Assembly (NCBI GenBank): GCA_019120375.1
Contig: DWVE01000039.1
Location: 1-64,000, forward strand
Length of the DNA: 64,000 bases
Reading direction: 5' to 3'
From: Allofournierella_A excrementavium
GTDB taxonomy: Bacteria > Bacillota > Clostridia > Oscillospirales > Ruminococcaceae
Positions 8,817 through 16,521 of the stretch are shown here, in pieces (position 1 is the first letter of the stretch; the number at the start of each line of letters is the position of its first letter). The notes beneath the pieces were generated by a model that had not been told where the DNA came from, ran no database searches, and worked only from the letters and a program-made list of their open reading frames with translations. Made by a program: the position numbers and the translations under genes.

Positions 8817-9726
8817 CGTTTCTCCTTTGCCGCAGTTCATCGGCCAGTTGCTCCAGCTTTTTCAGCCTGTGGGAAAGGCCCGATTTGCTGATGGGCTCCG
8901 GGCTCTTTTGCACCAGCTGCGCCAGCGACAGGTCCGGCCAGTCCAGACGCAGCTGCGCCGCCTGCCGCAGGGGGGCGGGCAGCGCGTCGAAGTCGCCCTT
9001 TTGCTGTAAGTACTCGATGGCCTTTCTCGCCGCCACGTTGGCGGTTACCACCTTGTCGATGTTGGCCATTTCGCAGTTGTTCAGGCGGTTGGTCTTGTTG
9101 CGCAGCTCCTTGAACATCTTGTGGTCCATGATCTGCATGGCGGCGCCGCCCGCGCCCATGAAGGTGAGCAGGTCCGCCACCTGCTCGCTGGCCTTGACGT
9201 AGATGACGTTCACGCCTTTGCGCACGGTGCGCCGGGGGGTGAACTCGTGCTCTGCCAAAATGCCCTCCAGGTCCTTTGCCAAATTATAGCGGGGGCACAA
9301 AAATTCCAGATTGTACTCTTTGCTGGGATCGGTCATGGTGCCGCAGCACAGGAATGCCGACGCAACAAATGCGGAAAAGCAATGCCCGCAGCGGATGAGC
9401 CGCGGGTCGATGTGGCGGCTGACCTGTTCCTCCTCGCAGTGGAACAGCTTCAGCATCTTGTCCACTTCCTGCGGGTCGTCCACCTTGAACTCATAAAGGG
9501 GGCCGCTGGGCCGCTCCTTCGTAATGATGGCGCCGTGGACCCCGCAGATGCCAAACAGGCGCTTCGCATACTGCGCAACGCCCAAAAGTTCAGTGTGAAG
9601 CACAAGACCTTTACTGTCGAAATAACGGCCAAAACAGGCGATGCCGTAGCTTGCGGCCAGGGCGCAGCACTCACGGGTGATCTTTTTCTGCACGATCTCG
9701 TTCTTTACATCCTGGGAAAAGCTCAA
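8809..9726 (-). CDS. whiA: DNA-binding regulator WhiA
   Basis: A 305-aa protein with the WhiA layout: N-terminal LAGLIDADG-like domain (FVASAFLCCGTMTDPSKEY is the degenerate core) and a C-terminal helix-turn-helix (residues about 225-300, with SKSGLSHRLKKLEQLADELR). In Streptomyces WhiA activates sporulation septation genes; in Bacillus it affects division and chromosome segregation. The start is TTG at 9726, 8 nt after GGAGG; no ATG fits. It lies directly after rapZ with 37 nt between them, where most Firmicutes carry glmR/yvcK. Confidence 0.95.
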   Translation of the reverse strand: MSFSQDVKNEIVQKKITRECCALAASYGIACFGRYFDSKGLVLHTELLGVAQYAKRLFGICGVHGAIITKERPSGPLYEFKVDDPQEVDKMLKLFHCEEEQVSRHIDPRLIRCGHCFSAFVASAFLCCGTMTDPSKEYNLEFLCPRYNLAKDLEGILAEHEFTPRRTVRKGVNVIYVKASEQVADLLTFMGAGGAAMQIMDHKMFKELRNKTNRLNNCEMANIDKVVTANVAARKAIEYLQQKGDFDALPAPLRQAAQLRLDWPDLSLAQLVQKSPEPISKSGLSHRLKKLEQLADELRQRRNDV

Positions 9727-9763
9727 GGCTTTCGCCTCCTTTCAAAGCAAGATACGGGCCGGT

Positions 9764-10627
9764 TCAGGCAGTGCGGCCGGCGTCCCGGTGGTGAAGCGCG
9801 GGATGGTAGCCAAGGCCCGTGCAGAACTGGCCGATGAGCCGGGCAAAGGTGATGGAGCGGTGTTTGCCGCCGGTGCAGCCCACCGCGATGGTCAGCTGGC
9901 TTTTGCCCTCCTTGACATAGAGGGGCAGCGAGTATTCCAGCAGAGACTGGATGCGGCGCAGAAGTTCTTTCGACTCCTCAAAACTCATCACATAGTCCAC
10001 CACCGCCTGGTCCAGGCCGGTGAGGGGCTTGAGCTCGGGGATATAAAAGGGATTGGGCAGGCAGCGCACGTCAAAAACGATGTCGGCCTCCTTGGGCAGG
10101 CCGTATTTGAAGCCGAAGGAGACGATGTTCAGCACCATCCCCTGCTTTTCTTCCTGCAAAAACAGGCTGCAGATGCGCTCTTTGTTCTGCGCGGGCGACA
10201 AAAGCGAGGTGTCCAGCACAAAATCCGCTCGCTCGAAAAGGGGGCGCAGCACTTCCCGCTCCATTGCGATGGCGCGGGCGGTGGGCACCCCTTCGTAGCT
10301 GGTCAGAGGGTGGATGCGGCGGGTCTCCTTGTAGCGGCGCTGAAGCACTTCCTCGGAGCAGTCCAGAAACAGGATGCGGTAGTCCACGCCGCATTTGTCG
10401 AGCCCGTCCAGCGCTTCCTCCACATCGGCGGCGCTGCGGCAGCCGCGCACGTCCAGCACCACGGCCACCTTTTGCAGCATGTTCTCGCCCTGCTGGGCAA
10501 AATCCACAAGGCGGGGCATCAGCCCCGCCGGGATGTTGTCGATGCAGAAATAGCCGATGTCTTCCAGCACATTCATCGCCAGCGATTTGCCGGCACCGGA
10601 AAGACCCGTCACGATCAAAAGTTCCAT
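9764..10627 (-). CDS. rapZ: RapZ/YvcJ nucleotide-binding protein
   Basis: A 287-aa P-loop protein with Walker A GLSGAGKS at residues 8-15 and the conserved C-terminal VGCTGGKHRS. In Escherichia coli RapZ is the RNase E adapter that senses glucosamine 6-phosphate; in Firmicutes (YvcJ) it is a nucleotide-binding protein affecting competence and small-RNA or cell-wall metabolism, with a less clear mechanism. It sits downstream of murB with a 28-nt gap and upstream of whiA. The Shine-Dalgarno sequence is weak (GGGAAGAG), so it may depend on coupling with murB. Confidence 0.95.
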   Translation of the reverse strand: MELLIVTGLSGAGKSLAMNVLEDIGYFCIDNIPAGLMPRLVDFAQQGENMLQKVAVVLDVRGCRSAADVEEALDGLDKCGVDYRILFLDCSEEVLQRRYKETRRIHPLTSYEGVPTARAIAMEREVLRPLFERADFVLDTSLLSPAQNKERICSLFLQEEKQGMVLNIVSFGFKYGLPKEADIVFDVRCLPNPFYIPELKPLTGLDQAVVDYVMSFEESKELLRRIQSLLEYSLPLYVKEGKSQLTIAVGCTGGKHRSITFARLIGQFCTGLGYHPALHHRDAGRTA

Positions 10628-10655
10628 TTTGCTCTTCCCTTTTTCTTTCCGAGGC

Positions 10656-11561
10656 TCACTCCACCACCCGGATCTCCTTTTCCAGCGTGTAGCCGGTCTG
10701 CTCTTTCACTGTTTTGCAAACGAGGTCCGCCAGCGCCAGAACATCGGCGCAGGTAGCCCCGCCCAGATTCACGATAAAGCCGCAGTGCTTTTCGCTGATG
10801 GCAGCGCCGCCCACCCGTGCGCCCCGCAGGCCGCATTGCTGAATGAGCGCGCCGGCAAAGGCCCCCTGGGGCCGTTTGAATGCGCTGCCTGCGCTGGGGT
10901 ATTCCAGCGGCTGCTTTTCCACGCGGCGGGCCATCAGTTCCTGCATGGCCGCCTCGATCTGCGCCGGGTCGCCGGGAACAAGATGCAGCTGTGCGCTGAG
11001 AACGTGCCAGCCGGTGCGCTCAAAAATGCTGGTGCGGTAGCCCAGTTCCAGTTCCTCGGCGGGCAGCGTGCGAACAGTGCCCGTTTCGTCCAGAAAGGTC
11101 ACGGCAGTGAGCACATCCCGCATCTCGCCGCCGTAGGCGCCGGCGTTCATATACACCGCGCCGCCCACGCTGCCGGGGATGCCGAAGGCAAACTCAAGCC
11201 CCGAAAGACCCTGGGCGGCCGCGGCCTTGCACAGGGTGTTCAGCCCAAGGCCGGCATCGGCATAAACGGTCGTCCCCTCAAAGCGGGGCGCGTCGGCCAT
11301 GGCCGCGGTGTTCAGCACGGCGCCGTCAAATCCGGCATCGGAAAACAGGACGTTGGAACCTTTGCCAAGGAGATAATACCGCACGCCGTTCTGCCGGCAC
11401 AGCCCGACAACTTCGGCCATCTGTTCGCTGTTTTTGGGGGTGCAGAACACCCTGGCCGGGCCACCGATGCGAAAGCTGGTGTGCTTTGACAGCGGCTCAT
11501 CCCGGAGAAAATCGATGTTTCTTTTTTTCAGTTCCTGACACAGGGCTTCTATCTGCTCCAC
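10656..11561 (-). CDS. murB: UDP-N-acetylenolpyruvoylglucosamine reductase MurB
   Basis: FAD enzyme that reduces UDP-GlcNAc-enolpyruvate to UDP-MurNAc with NADPH, the second committed step of peptidoglycan precursor synthesis. At 301 aa it is the shorter (type II) form. Motifs seen are LSKHTSFRIGGPA, YLLGKGSNVL, GIPGSVGGAVYMNAGAYG and a C-terminal YPSAGSAFKRP with the catalytic serine, then AISEKHCGFIVN. The start is GTG at 11561, 9 nt after GGAGG. Co-transcribed with the genes on both sides. Confidence 0.97.
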   Translation of the reverse strand: MEQIEALCQELKKRNIDFLRDEPLSKHTSFRIGGPARVFCTPKNSEQMAEVVGLCRQNGVRYYLLGKGSNVLFSDAGFDGAVLNTAAMADAPRFEGTTVYADAGLGLNTLCKAAAAQGLSGLEFAFGIPGSVGGAVYMNAGAYGGEMRDVLTAVTFLDETGTVRTLPAEELELGYRTSIFERTGWHVLSAQLHLVPGDPAQIEAAMQELMARRVEKQPLEYPSAGSAFKRPQGAFAGALIQQCGLRGARVGGAAISEKHCGFIVNLGGATCADVLALADLVCKTVKEQTGYTLEKEIRVVE

Positions 11562-11597
11562 TGCGCTCAGCCTCCGAACGATTGATTTTTGCGGGGC

Positions 11598-12563
11598 TCA
11601 GGTCTTGACCTGATCGCCCAGGCGGGCGGCGCCCACCACGCCGGCGTCGTTGAACAACTCGGCGGATTTGATCTTCACGCGGCGCTTACCGTCGCGGGCG
11701 TAGTCCTCCCAGTCCACCTGACGGCGCACAGGACCCAGCAGGGTCTCGCCCTCGCGGGAGACGCCGCCGCCGATGCAGATGATCTCCGGCTGGAAGATGT
11801 TGATGACGTTGGTCAGGCCGCAGGCGACGTACTCCACGTACTTGTCGATGAGGCGCTTGGCCAGCTCATCGCCGGCGCGCATGCCCTCAAAGGCGGTTTT
11901 GGCGTTGGTGTTGTTGGCGTCGCCGTCCACCAGCTTCCACATCATATTGTCCGGATGAGAGAGCAGGGCGGCCTTGGTGTCCTCGGTGAGGGCCCGGGCG
12001 GAAGCGTACTTCTCCCAGCAGCCGTTGCGCCCGCACATGCAGGGGCGGCCGTCCTTCTGGATGACCATATGGCCCAGCTCCGCGCCGGCATAGTTGAAGC
12101 CGGCGAAGATCTTGCCGTCGATGATGATGCCGCCTCCGATGCCGGTGCCCAGGGTGATGACCACCGCATAGCGCGCGCCCTTCGCGCCGCCGGCTATGTA
12201 TTCGCCGTAAGCCGCCGCGTTGGCGTCGTTTTCAATGAAGACCTGGCAGGGCAGCAGCTCCTCCATGTGGTGCTGCAGCTCCCAGTCGCGGTAGCCGAAG
12301 TTCGCGTTGAAGTCCACCACGCCCAGCTGGCTGTTCACGCTGCCGGGGGTGCCGATGCCCACCCACTGAATGTCGTCAAAGGAGAGCTGATTCTCGGTGA
12401 GCACCCGCTTGCAGAGGTCGGCGATCTTCCGCTCGATCGCCTCCTGAGGCTGGGGCAGGTCGGTGGCGCAGGTGGACTTGGCAATGATGTGGCAGTCCTC
12501 GTCCACAATGCCGGCAGTGATGGTGGTGCCGCCCAGATCGACGCCGATGGTGTACTTTTTCAT
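11598..12563 (-). CDS. ROK-family sugar kinase (glucokinase-like)
   Basis: A 321-aa ROK kinase. The ATP phosphate-binding loop is DLGGTT near the N-terminus, the catalytic aspartate is in ENDANAAAYGE, and the ROK zinc motif reads CMCGRNGCWE. Gly-rich LGTGIGGGIIIDG is intact. Such proteins phosphorylate glucose or N-acetylated hexosamines with ATP; GlcK is the likeliest role, but sequence alone does not fix the substrate. It lies in the hprK-murB run, consistent with feeding hexose phosphate into glycolysis (pfkA) and wall synthesis. It overlaps the preceding PHP gene by 4 nt. Confidence 0.9.
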   Translation of the reverse strand: MKKYTIGVDLGGTTITAGIVDEDCHIIAKSTCATDLPQPQEAIERKIADLCKRVLTENQLSFDDIQWVGIGTPGSVNSQLGVVDFNANFGYRDWELQHHMEELLPCQVFIENDANAAAYGEYIAGGAKGARYAVVITLGTGIGGGIIIDGKIFAGFNYAGAELGHMVIQKDGRPCMCGRNGCWEKYASARALTEDTKAALLSHPDNMMWKLVDGDANNTNAKTAFEGMRAGDELAKRLIDKYVEYVACGLTNVINIFQPEIICIGGGVSREGETLLGPVRRQVDWEDYARDGKRRVKIKSAELFNDAGVVGAARLGDQVKT

Positions 12564-13309
12564 AATGTTCCTCCTATACGTTCCACAACAGGTTTATTGT
12601 GCAGTTTCAGTTCCTCCAAAAGCCGCCGGGGCGACGAGTTGACCACCAGCTCTTCGGGAAAGTCTATTTCCTCCAGCAGCCGGACCAGATGTCCTACCCC
12701 TGCCTGCATCTGATAGATGGAGTGGGCGTCGGAATTCAGCGCCACCGGGCAGCCGGCCTTTTTGCAGGCCAGTGCCAGCGCCTTCATGTTGCCCGCCCCT
12801 TCCGGGCGCACCGCCCAGGAGTTGCCGTTGAGCTCCACCACCTTGTGATGTTCGGCAAACACTTTTGTCACCCGCTCGTAATCGTAGACATGCTTGGCTT
12901 GCTCGGAATGGCCGATCATGTCCACCGCCGGGTTTTCGGCAACTTTGAGCCAGAGGTCCGTGGCCTGTTCCACCGTAAGCGTGCCGGGCAGGCAGTCGGT
13001 GTGGATGGAGGCAATGACCCAGTCCAAACCGTTCAGCACTTCCGCGGGAAGGTCCAGTGTGCCGTTCACATCCATCACGTTGGCCTCCGCGCCTTTCAGC
13101 ACGGGGATGCCTTCCAGCACGTCCGGCAGACGGCGGACATTGTAAAAATACCAGATATGGGGCGAGTCCGGCATGGCCGGCCCATGGTCGGTGACCGCAA
13201 GGGCGCAGTAGCCCATCTCCTTCGCTGCCCGCGCCATCTCGGTGATGGTGTTGAAGGCATGGTTGGACACAAGGGTGTGCGTGTGCAGGTCCGCAGCGAT
13301 ACGATACAA
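12560..13309 (-). CDS. PHP-domain phosphatase/hydrolase (YcdX-like)
   Basis: A 249-aa single-domain PHP protein. Metal-binding motifs are DLHTHT near residue 8, DHGP, the ASIH segment, the GHSE segment and SDAHSI near the C-terminus, which together form the trinuclear metal site of the YcdX/histidinol-phosphatase-like family. The natural substrate is unknown; phosphoester hydrolysis is inferred. The start is TTG at 13309 following GGAAAGGAAG; no ATG is available. The stop overlaps the ROK kinase start by 4 nt. Clustering between hprK and a sugar kinase suggests a sugar-phosphate role, but that is inference. Confidence 0.85.
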   Translation of the reverse strand: MYRIAADLHTHTLVSNHAFNTITEMARAAKEMGYCALAVTDHGPAMPDSPHIWYFYNVRRLPDVLEGIPVLKGAEANVMDVNGTLDLPAEVLNGLDWVIASIHTDCLPGTLTVEQATDLWLKVAENPAVDMIGHSEQAKHVYDYERVTKVFAEHHKVVELNGNSWAVRPEGAGNMKALALACKKAGCPVALNSDAHSIYQMQAGVGHLVRLLEEIDFPEELVVNSSPRRLLEELKLHNKPVVERIGGTL

Positions 13310-13330
13310 AATACTATGCTTCCTTTCCCG

Positions 13331-14263
13331 TTAAATGCCCACGTCGTCCTCAAGGCCGAGGCGGGCCAGCAGCTCTTTGGCCGCGTTGTAACCCATCTTT
13401 TTCTGGCGGTTGTTGATGGCCGCCGTTTCCAGAATGACCGCCAGATTGCGCCCGGGCATGACGGGGATCACCGTGCAGGGGATCTGCACGCCCAGGATGT
13501 CGTAGGTGTCGTTCTCCAGGCCGGTGCGGTCGTAGTTCTTGGTCTTGTCCCAGGGCTCCAGCTGGACCACCAGGTCCACCCGCTCGCTGACCTTGACCGC
13601 GCCGATGCCGAACACGCGGGCCACGTTCACGATGCCGATGCCCCGCAGCTCGATGAAGTGGCGGATGTTCTCCGGCGCGGTGCCCACGATGGTGCGGTTG
13701 GAGGTCTTGCGCAGCTCCACCGCGTCGTCCGCCACCAGACGGTGGCCGCGTTTCACCAGCTCAACGGCGGTCTCGCTCTTGCCCACGCCGCTGTCGCCCA
13801 GGATGAGGATGCCTTCGCCGTAGACCTCCACGAACACGCCGTGACGGGTCACGCGGGGGGCCAGTTCCACGTTCAGGATGTTGATGAGGGAGCTGAGCAG
13901 CGTGGAAGTGCTCTCGGTGGAGACCAGCAGCGGCACCTCGTACTGACGGGCAAACTCCAGAAATTCCGGCAGAACTTCCAGCCCGCGGCTGATGATGACA
14001 GCGGGCGGCTTCAGAGAGAGCATCTTTTCCAGATGGCGGCGGCGGTCCGCCTCGGGCAGCTCCTTCAGATAGGAGATCTCCACCATGCCGCAGATCTGGA
14101 TGCGGCTGGCGTCAAAATACTGGTAGTACCCCGCCAGCATGATGCCCGGACGGTTCACATCCGCGGTGTAGATGGGGATGTCGGACAGTTCCTTGGGCGC
14201 ATAGATGGTATCCATTTTCAAGGTGGCCGCAAGTTCGCTCAGTGGTACGGAAAACGCTGGCAT
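13331..14263 (-). CDS. hprK: HPr kinase/phosphorylase
   Basis: Bifunctional enzyme that phosphorylates and dephosphorylates Ser46 of HPr, the trigger of CcpA-dependent carbon catabolite repression in Firmicutes. 310 aa, standard length. The Walker A motif GDSGVGKS lies mid-protein and the HprK signature IELRGIGIVNVARVFG follows. First gene of the long minus-strand run; a good sigma-A promoter lies about 105 nt upstream. HPr and CcpA themselves are not in the window. Confidence 0.97.
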   Translation of the reverse strand: MPAFSVPLSELAATLKMDTIYAPKELSDIPIYTADVNRPGIMLAGYYQYFDASRIQICGMVEISYLKELPEADRRRHLEKMLSLKPPAVIISRGLEVLPEFLEFARQYEVPLLVSTESTSTLLSSLINILNVELAPRVTRHGVFVEVYGEGILILGDSGVGKSETAVELVKRGHRLVADDAVELRKTSNRTIVGTAPENIRHFIELRGIGIVNVARVFGIGAVKVSERVDLVVQLEPWDKTKNYDRTGLENDTYDILGVQIPCTVIPVMPGRNLAVILETAAINNRQKKMGYNAAKELLARLGLEDDVGI

Positions 14264-14369
14264 TCAGAACACCCTTTCTTTTATTCGGCAGGACCGGGCG
14301 GGCACCGCAAAGCCCCTTTGCTCTGGCTCGTGCGGGCGGAACGGCCCACACCTGCCTGCATATAAACTC

Positions 14370-14398
14370 ATTATATAATATACAGCCGGGATTGGCAA
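14370..14398 (-). promoter_or_regulatory. Promoter of the hprK operon
   Basis: TATAAT (14370-14375) with TTGCCA 17 nt upstream (14393-14398); five of six bases match at -35. It drives hprK and probably the following seven genes. Confidence 0.75.
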
Positions 14399-14445
14399 TT
14401 TTCAATCGGTGCGGGATGGATTTTTGTATCCCATCACAGAGAACG

Positions 14446-14475
14446 TGCCGGCTGCTCTTTGGGGCAGCCGGCACA
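14446..14475 (-). terminator. Hairpin after gerKC
   Basis: An 11-bp perfect stem (GTGCCGGCTGC with its complement) lies 14 nt past the gerKC stop. On the minus strand it is followed only by GTTCTCT, so termination may be weak. Confidence 0.5.
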
Positions 14476-14488
14476 GATCGCGCTGTTT

Positions 14489-15517
14489 TCAAACCATCCG
14501 CAGCAGGCAGTAAAAGTTCACCGCGCCGGGCCGGGCCATTCGCCCGTCTTCCTCCATTGCCCGGCAGAGCGCCTCGTCCAGATTGGCAAAGCGGCTGCGC
14601 AAAAGGAACACGTCGTTCCGGCGGCCCAAGGTGTCGGCCACCAGTTCCTCCAGCAGGGACTTCACCTCTTTGTCGATGGCCTGCTCCAGCTGCCGGTCCT
14701 GCCCGGGAAGGGCGGCGCCTTCCGGGCTCACAAGCCGCTGGATGTCGCCGCTGAAACGCACCGAGAGCTCCATGCCCTCTTCGGAAAACGCGGGCTCGAA
14801 GCGCAACTTGGGCGAGCGCACCTGAAAACTCACCGAGAGCGGTTCCAGCGTGAGCTCCAGCATGTCTGCCTGACCCGCCAGCAGGCGGGCCAGCTGTGCC
14901 TTCGCCCCCTTCCAGACGGCGTCTGGCTTGCCCTCACGGTAAAGGGTCAGCTTTTCAAAGGCGGCGCTCCCCTCCTGCACCGACAGACCGGGGATGACGC
15001 CGCTGTCGCTCTGTCCGCTGAACTGATAGAGAAATGTTCTGTACAGGCCGCGTTTTTCCAGCTGCTGCACACTGGAGAGAAAGTCGGTTCCCTTTTCCTG
15101 CAGCCGCTCAAAGGCGTCAGGGTCGGTGTCCAGGCCGTAGACCGCCATGTTCGGCCTGCCGCTGGTGTTGCTGGCAAGGTACCGGCAGGCATCGAACACG
15201 CCTTCCTTCATCAGCTTCGGCCCGATGAAAAGCAGTTCGCTCTGGCCGTAAAAAAGGCGGCGGCTCTCGCTCTGCTCGGCGTCCAGCAGCGCCTCGTACA
15301 CCGTCTCGCCGCTGCCCGAAAGGCAGCGGGCCTGCTCGCTCACCTGCCCCGTGTCGGCGTTGGGAGTGGATTCCAGCACCAGCAGCCGCGCTTCATACCG
15401 CCGCCCCTTCTCCACATACACCGCCTTCACTGAAACACGATCGCCCAGCCCGCTGCTCGTGCATCCGACCAAAAGCGCAGCCCCCAGCAGGGCGAGGCAA
15501 ACCAGCCAGCGTTTCAT
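14489..15517 (-). CDS. gerKC: Spore germinant receptor lipoprotein, GerKC/GerAC type
   Basis: C subunit of a nutrient germinant receptor in the inner spore membrane. 342 aa with a signal peptide ending in the lipobox LVGC (cysteine at about residue 19). The Ger(x)C layout is visible: an N-terminal domain rich in short strands and a C-terminal domain beginning near residue 200. It is the last gene of an A-B-C operon and its start overlaps gerKB by 4 nt (ATGA), with GGGGAGG ahead of it. The ligand cannot be deduced. Confidence 0.9.
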   Translation of the reverse strand: MKRWLVCLALLGAALLVGCTSSGLGDRVSVKAVYVEKGRRYEARLLVLESTPNADTGQVSEQARCLSGSGETVYEALLDAEQSESRRLFYGQSELLFIGPKLMKEGVFDACRYLASNTSGRPNMAVYGLDTDPDAFERLQEKGTDFLSSVQQLEKRGLYRTFLYQFSGQSDSGVIPGLSVQEGSAAFEKLTLYREGKPDAVWKGAKAQLARLLAGQADMLELTLEPLSVSFQVRSPKLRFEPAFSEEGMELSVRFSGDIQRLVSPEGAALPGQDRQLEQAIDKEVKSLLEELVADTLGRRNDVFLLRSRFANLDEALCRAMEEDGRMARPGAVNFYCLLRMV

Positions 15518-16521
15518 GCGTTCCTCCCCCTCTCATTCCAAAGACGGTTCAGCGGCGCCGCCAGCAGCACCAGCGCCAGCAAGACCTGCTGAACGGCCAT
15601 TGCCGCTGATTCGTTCTGGTTCCAGACCGCCAGAAATGTCACCATCACAGCCACCAACGCCGCCCAGTAAGGGCAATGGCCTTTACACGGTTTGATGCTC
15701 TGCCAAAGCTTGATGAATCCGGCAAAATACAGGCTTGTCTTAATAAGGAACAGCAGCAGCCATACTCCCACATGCAGTGCGTCCAGCCGGCGGAACACCG
15801 ACAGGCCGCCCAGCCGCGCAATGGTGTAGACGGGCTGACTTTCGCTGGTATATGCCGCGCCCAGGGTCATCTCCCCCAGCAGGGCCAAGAGACCGTTTGC
15901 CAAAAATACCGTTCCGATGATTTTCGCGGCGCCCCGGCTGCTTCCGCCTTTGGGGCATAAAAAGGGAAAAAGCAGCAGTTCCGGCGGCAGGTAAAAGCGT
16001 GTGAGCGCCAGCTTTGCCAGTGTCCCGGCGCTGGTCTCGGGCGTTTGAAGGTGGCTGAACTGCATCTGCCCCGCCACCGACCAGCCCAGCACCAGCACCG
16101 AGGTCGCCGCCAGCGCCAGCACCGGCCAAGCTGCCCGCCCCAGAGCCTGTACCCCGGCAAAGGCGCCGTAATAGGCCGCGCCGAACACCAAAATCAAGAA
16201 CAGAAGCGCCGCCAGCTGCTGCTGCATCACATAGTTATAGAACCGTTCCCCCTGGATGACCTCCAGCGCGATGGAGAGCACCAGCGCGCCGCACAGGAGC
16301 AGCGAGCGGACGGGTCCCGGCTTTTCGCTGCCGCACCAGCGGAGATAGACCGCCATCACAGCACACAGAAGGGCGAACTGCAGCGCACCCGCCAGAATGG
16401 CCGTGCGGGCGGGCAGCACTTCCGTCTGCCTGCCAAAGGGCTGGATAAAGCTGTCGGTCAAAAAAGCGGCCAGGACCAATGTTCCCGCCTGCTTTCGCTC
16501 AAAAACGGACTCACGATTCAT
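15514..16521 (-). CDS. gerKB: Spore germinant receptor permease, GerKB/GerAB type
   Basis: B subunit of the germinant receptor, 335 aa with about ten hydrophobic segments, related to amino-acid/polyamine permeases and thought to bind the germinant. The start at 16521 is preceded by GAGGAAAACT; an in-frame start five codons earlier lacks one. It overlaps the gerKA stop by 11 nt and gerKC by 4 nt, so all three subunits are translationally coupled. Confidence 0.9.
   Translation of the reverse strand: MNRESVFERKQAGTLVLAAFLTDSFIQPFGRQTEVLPARTAILAGALQFALLCAVMAVYLRWCGSEKPGPVRSLLLCGALVLSIALEVIQGERFYNYVMQQQLAALLFLILVFGAAYYGAFAGVQALGRAAWPVLALAATSVLVLGWSVAGQMQFSHLQTPETSAGTLAKLALTRFYLPPELLLFPFLCPKGGSSRGAAKIIGTVFLANGLLALLGEMTLGAAYTSESQPVYTIARLGGLSVFRRLDALHVGVWLLLFLIKTSLYFAGFIKLWQSIKPCKGHCPYWAALVAVMVTFLAVWNQNESAAMAVQQVLLALVLLAAPLNRLWNERGRNA

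Noticed and set aside
5331..8891. 1186-codon open frame on the plus strand
   Set aside because: Exact antisense of dnaE; the translation is rich in His, Ala, Val and Gly from reversed GC-rich codons and has no recognisable domain.
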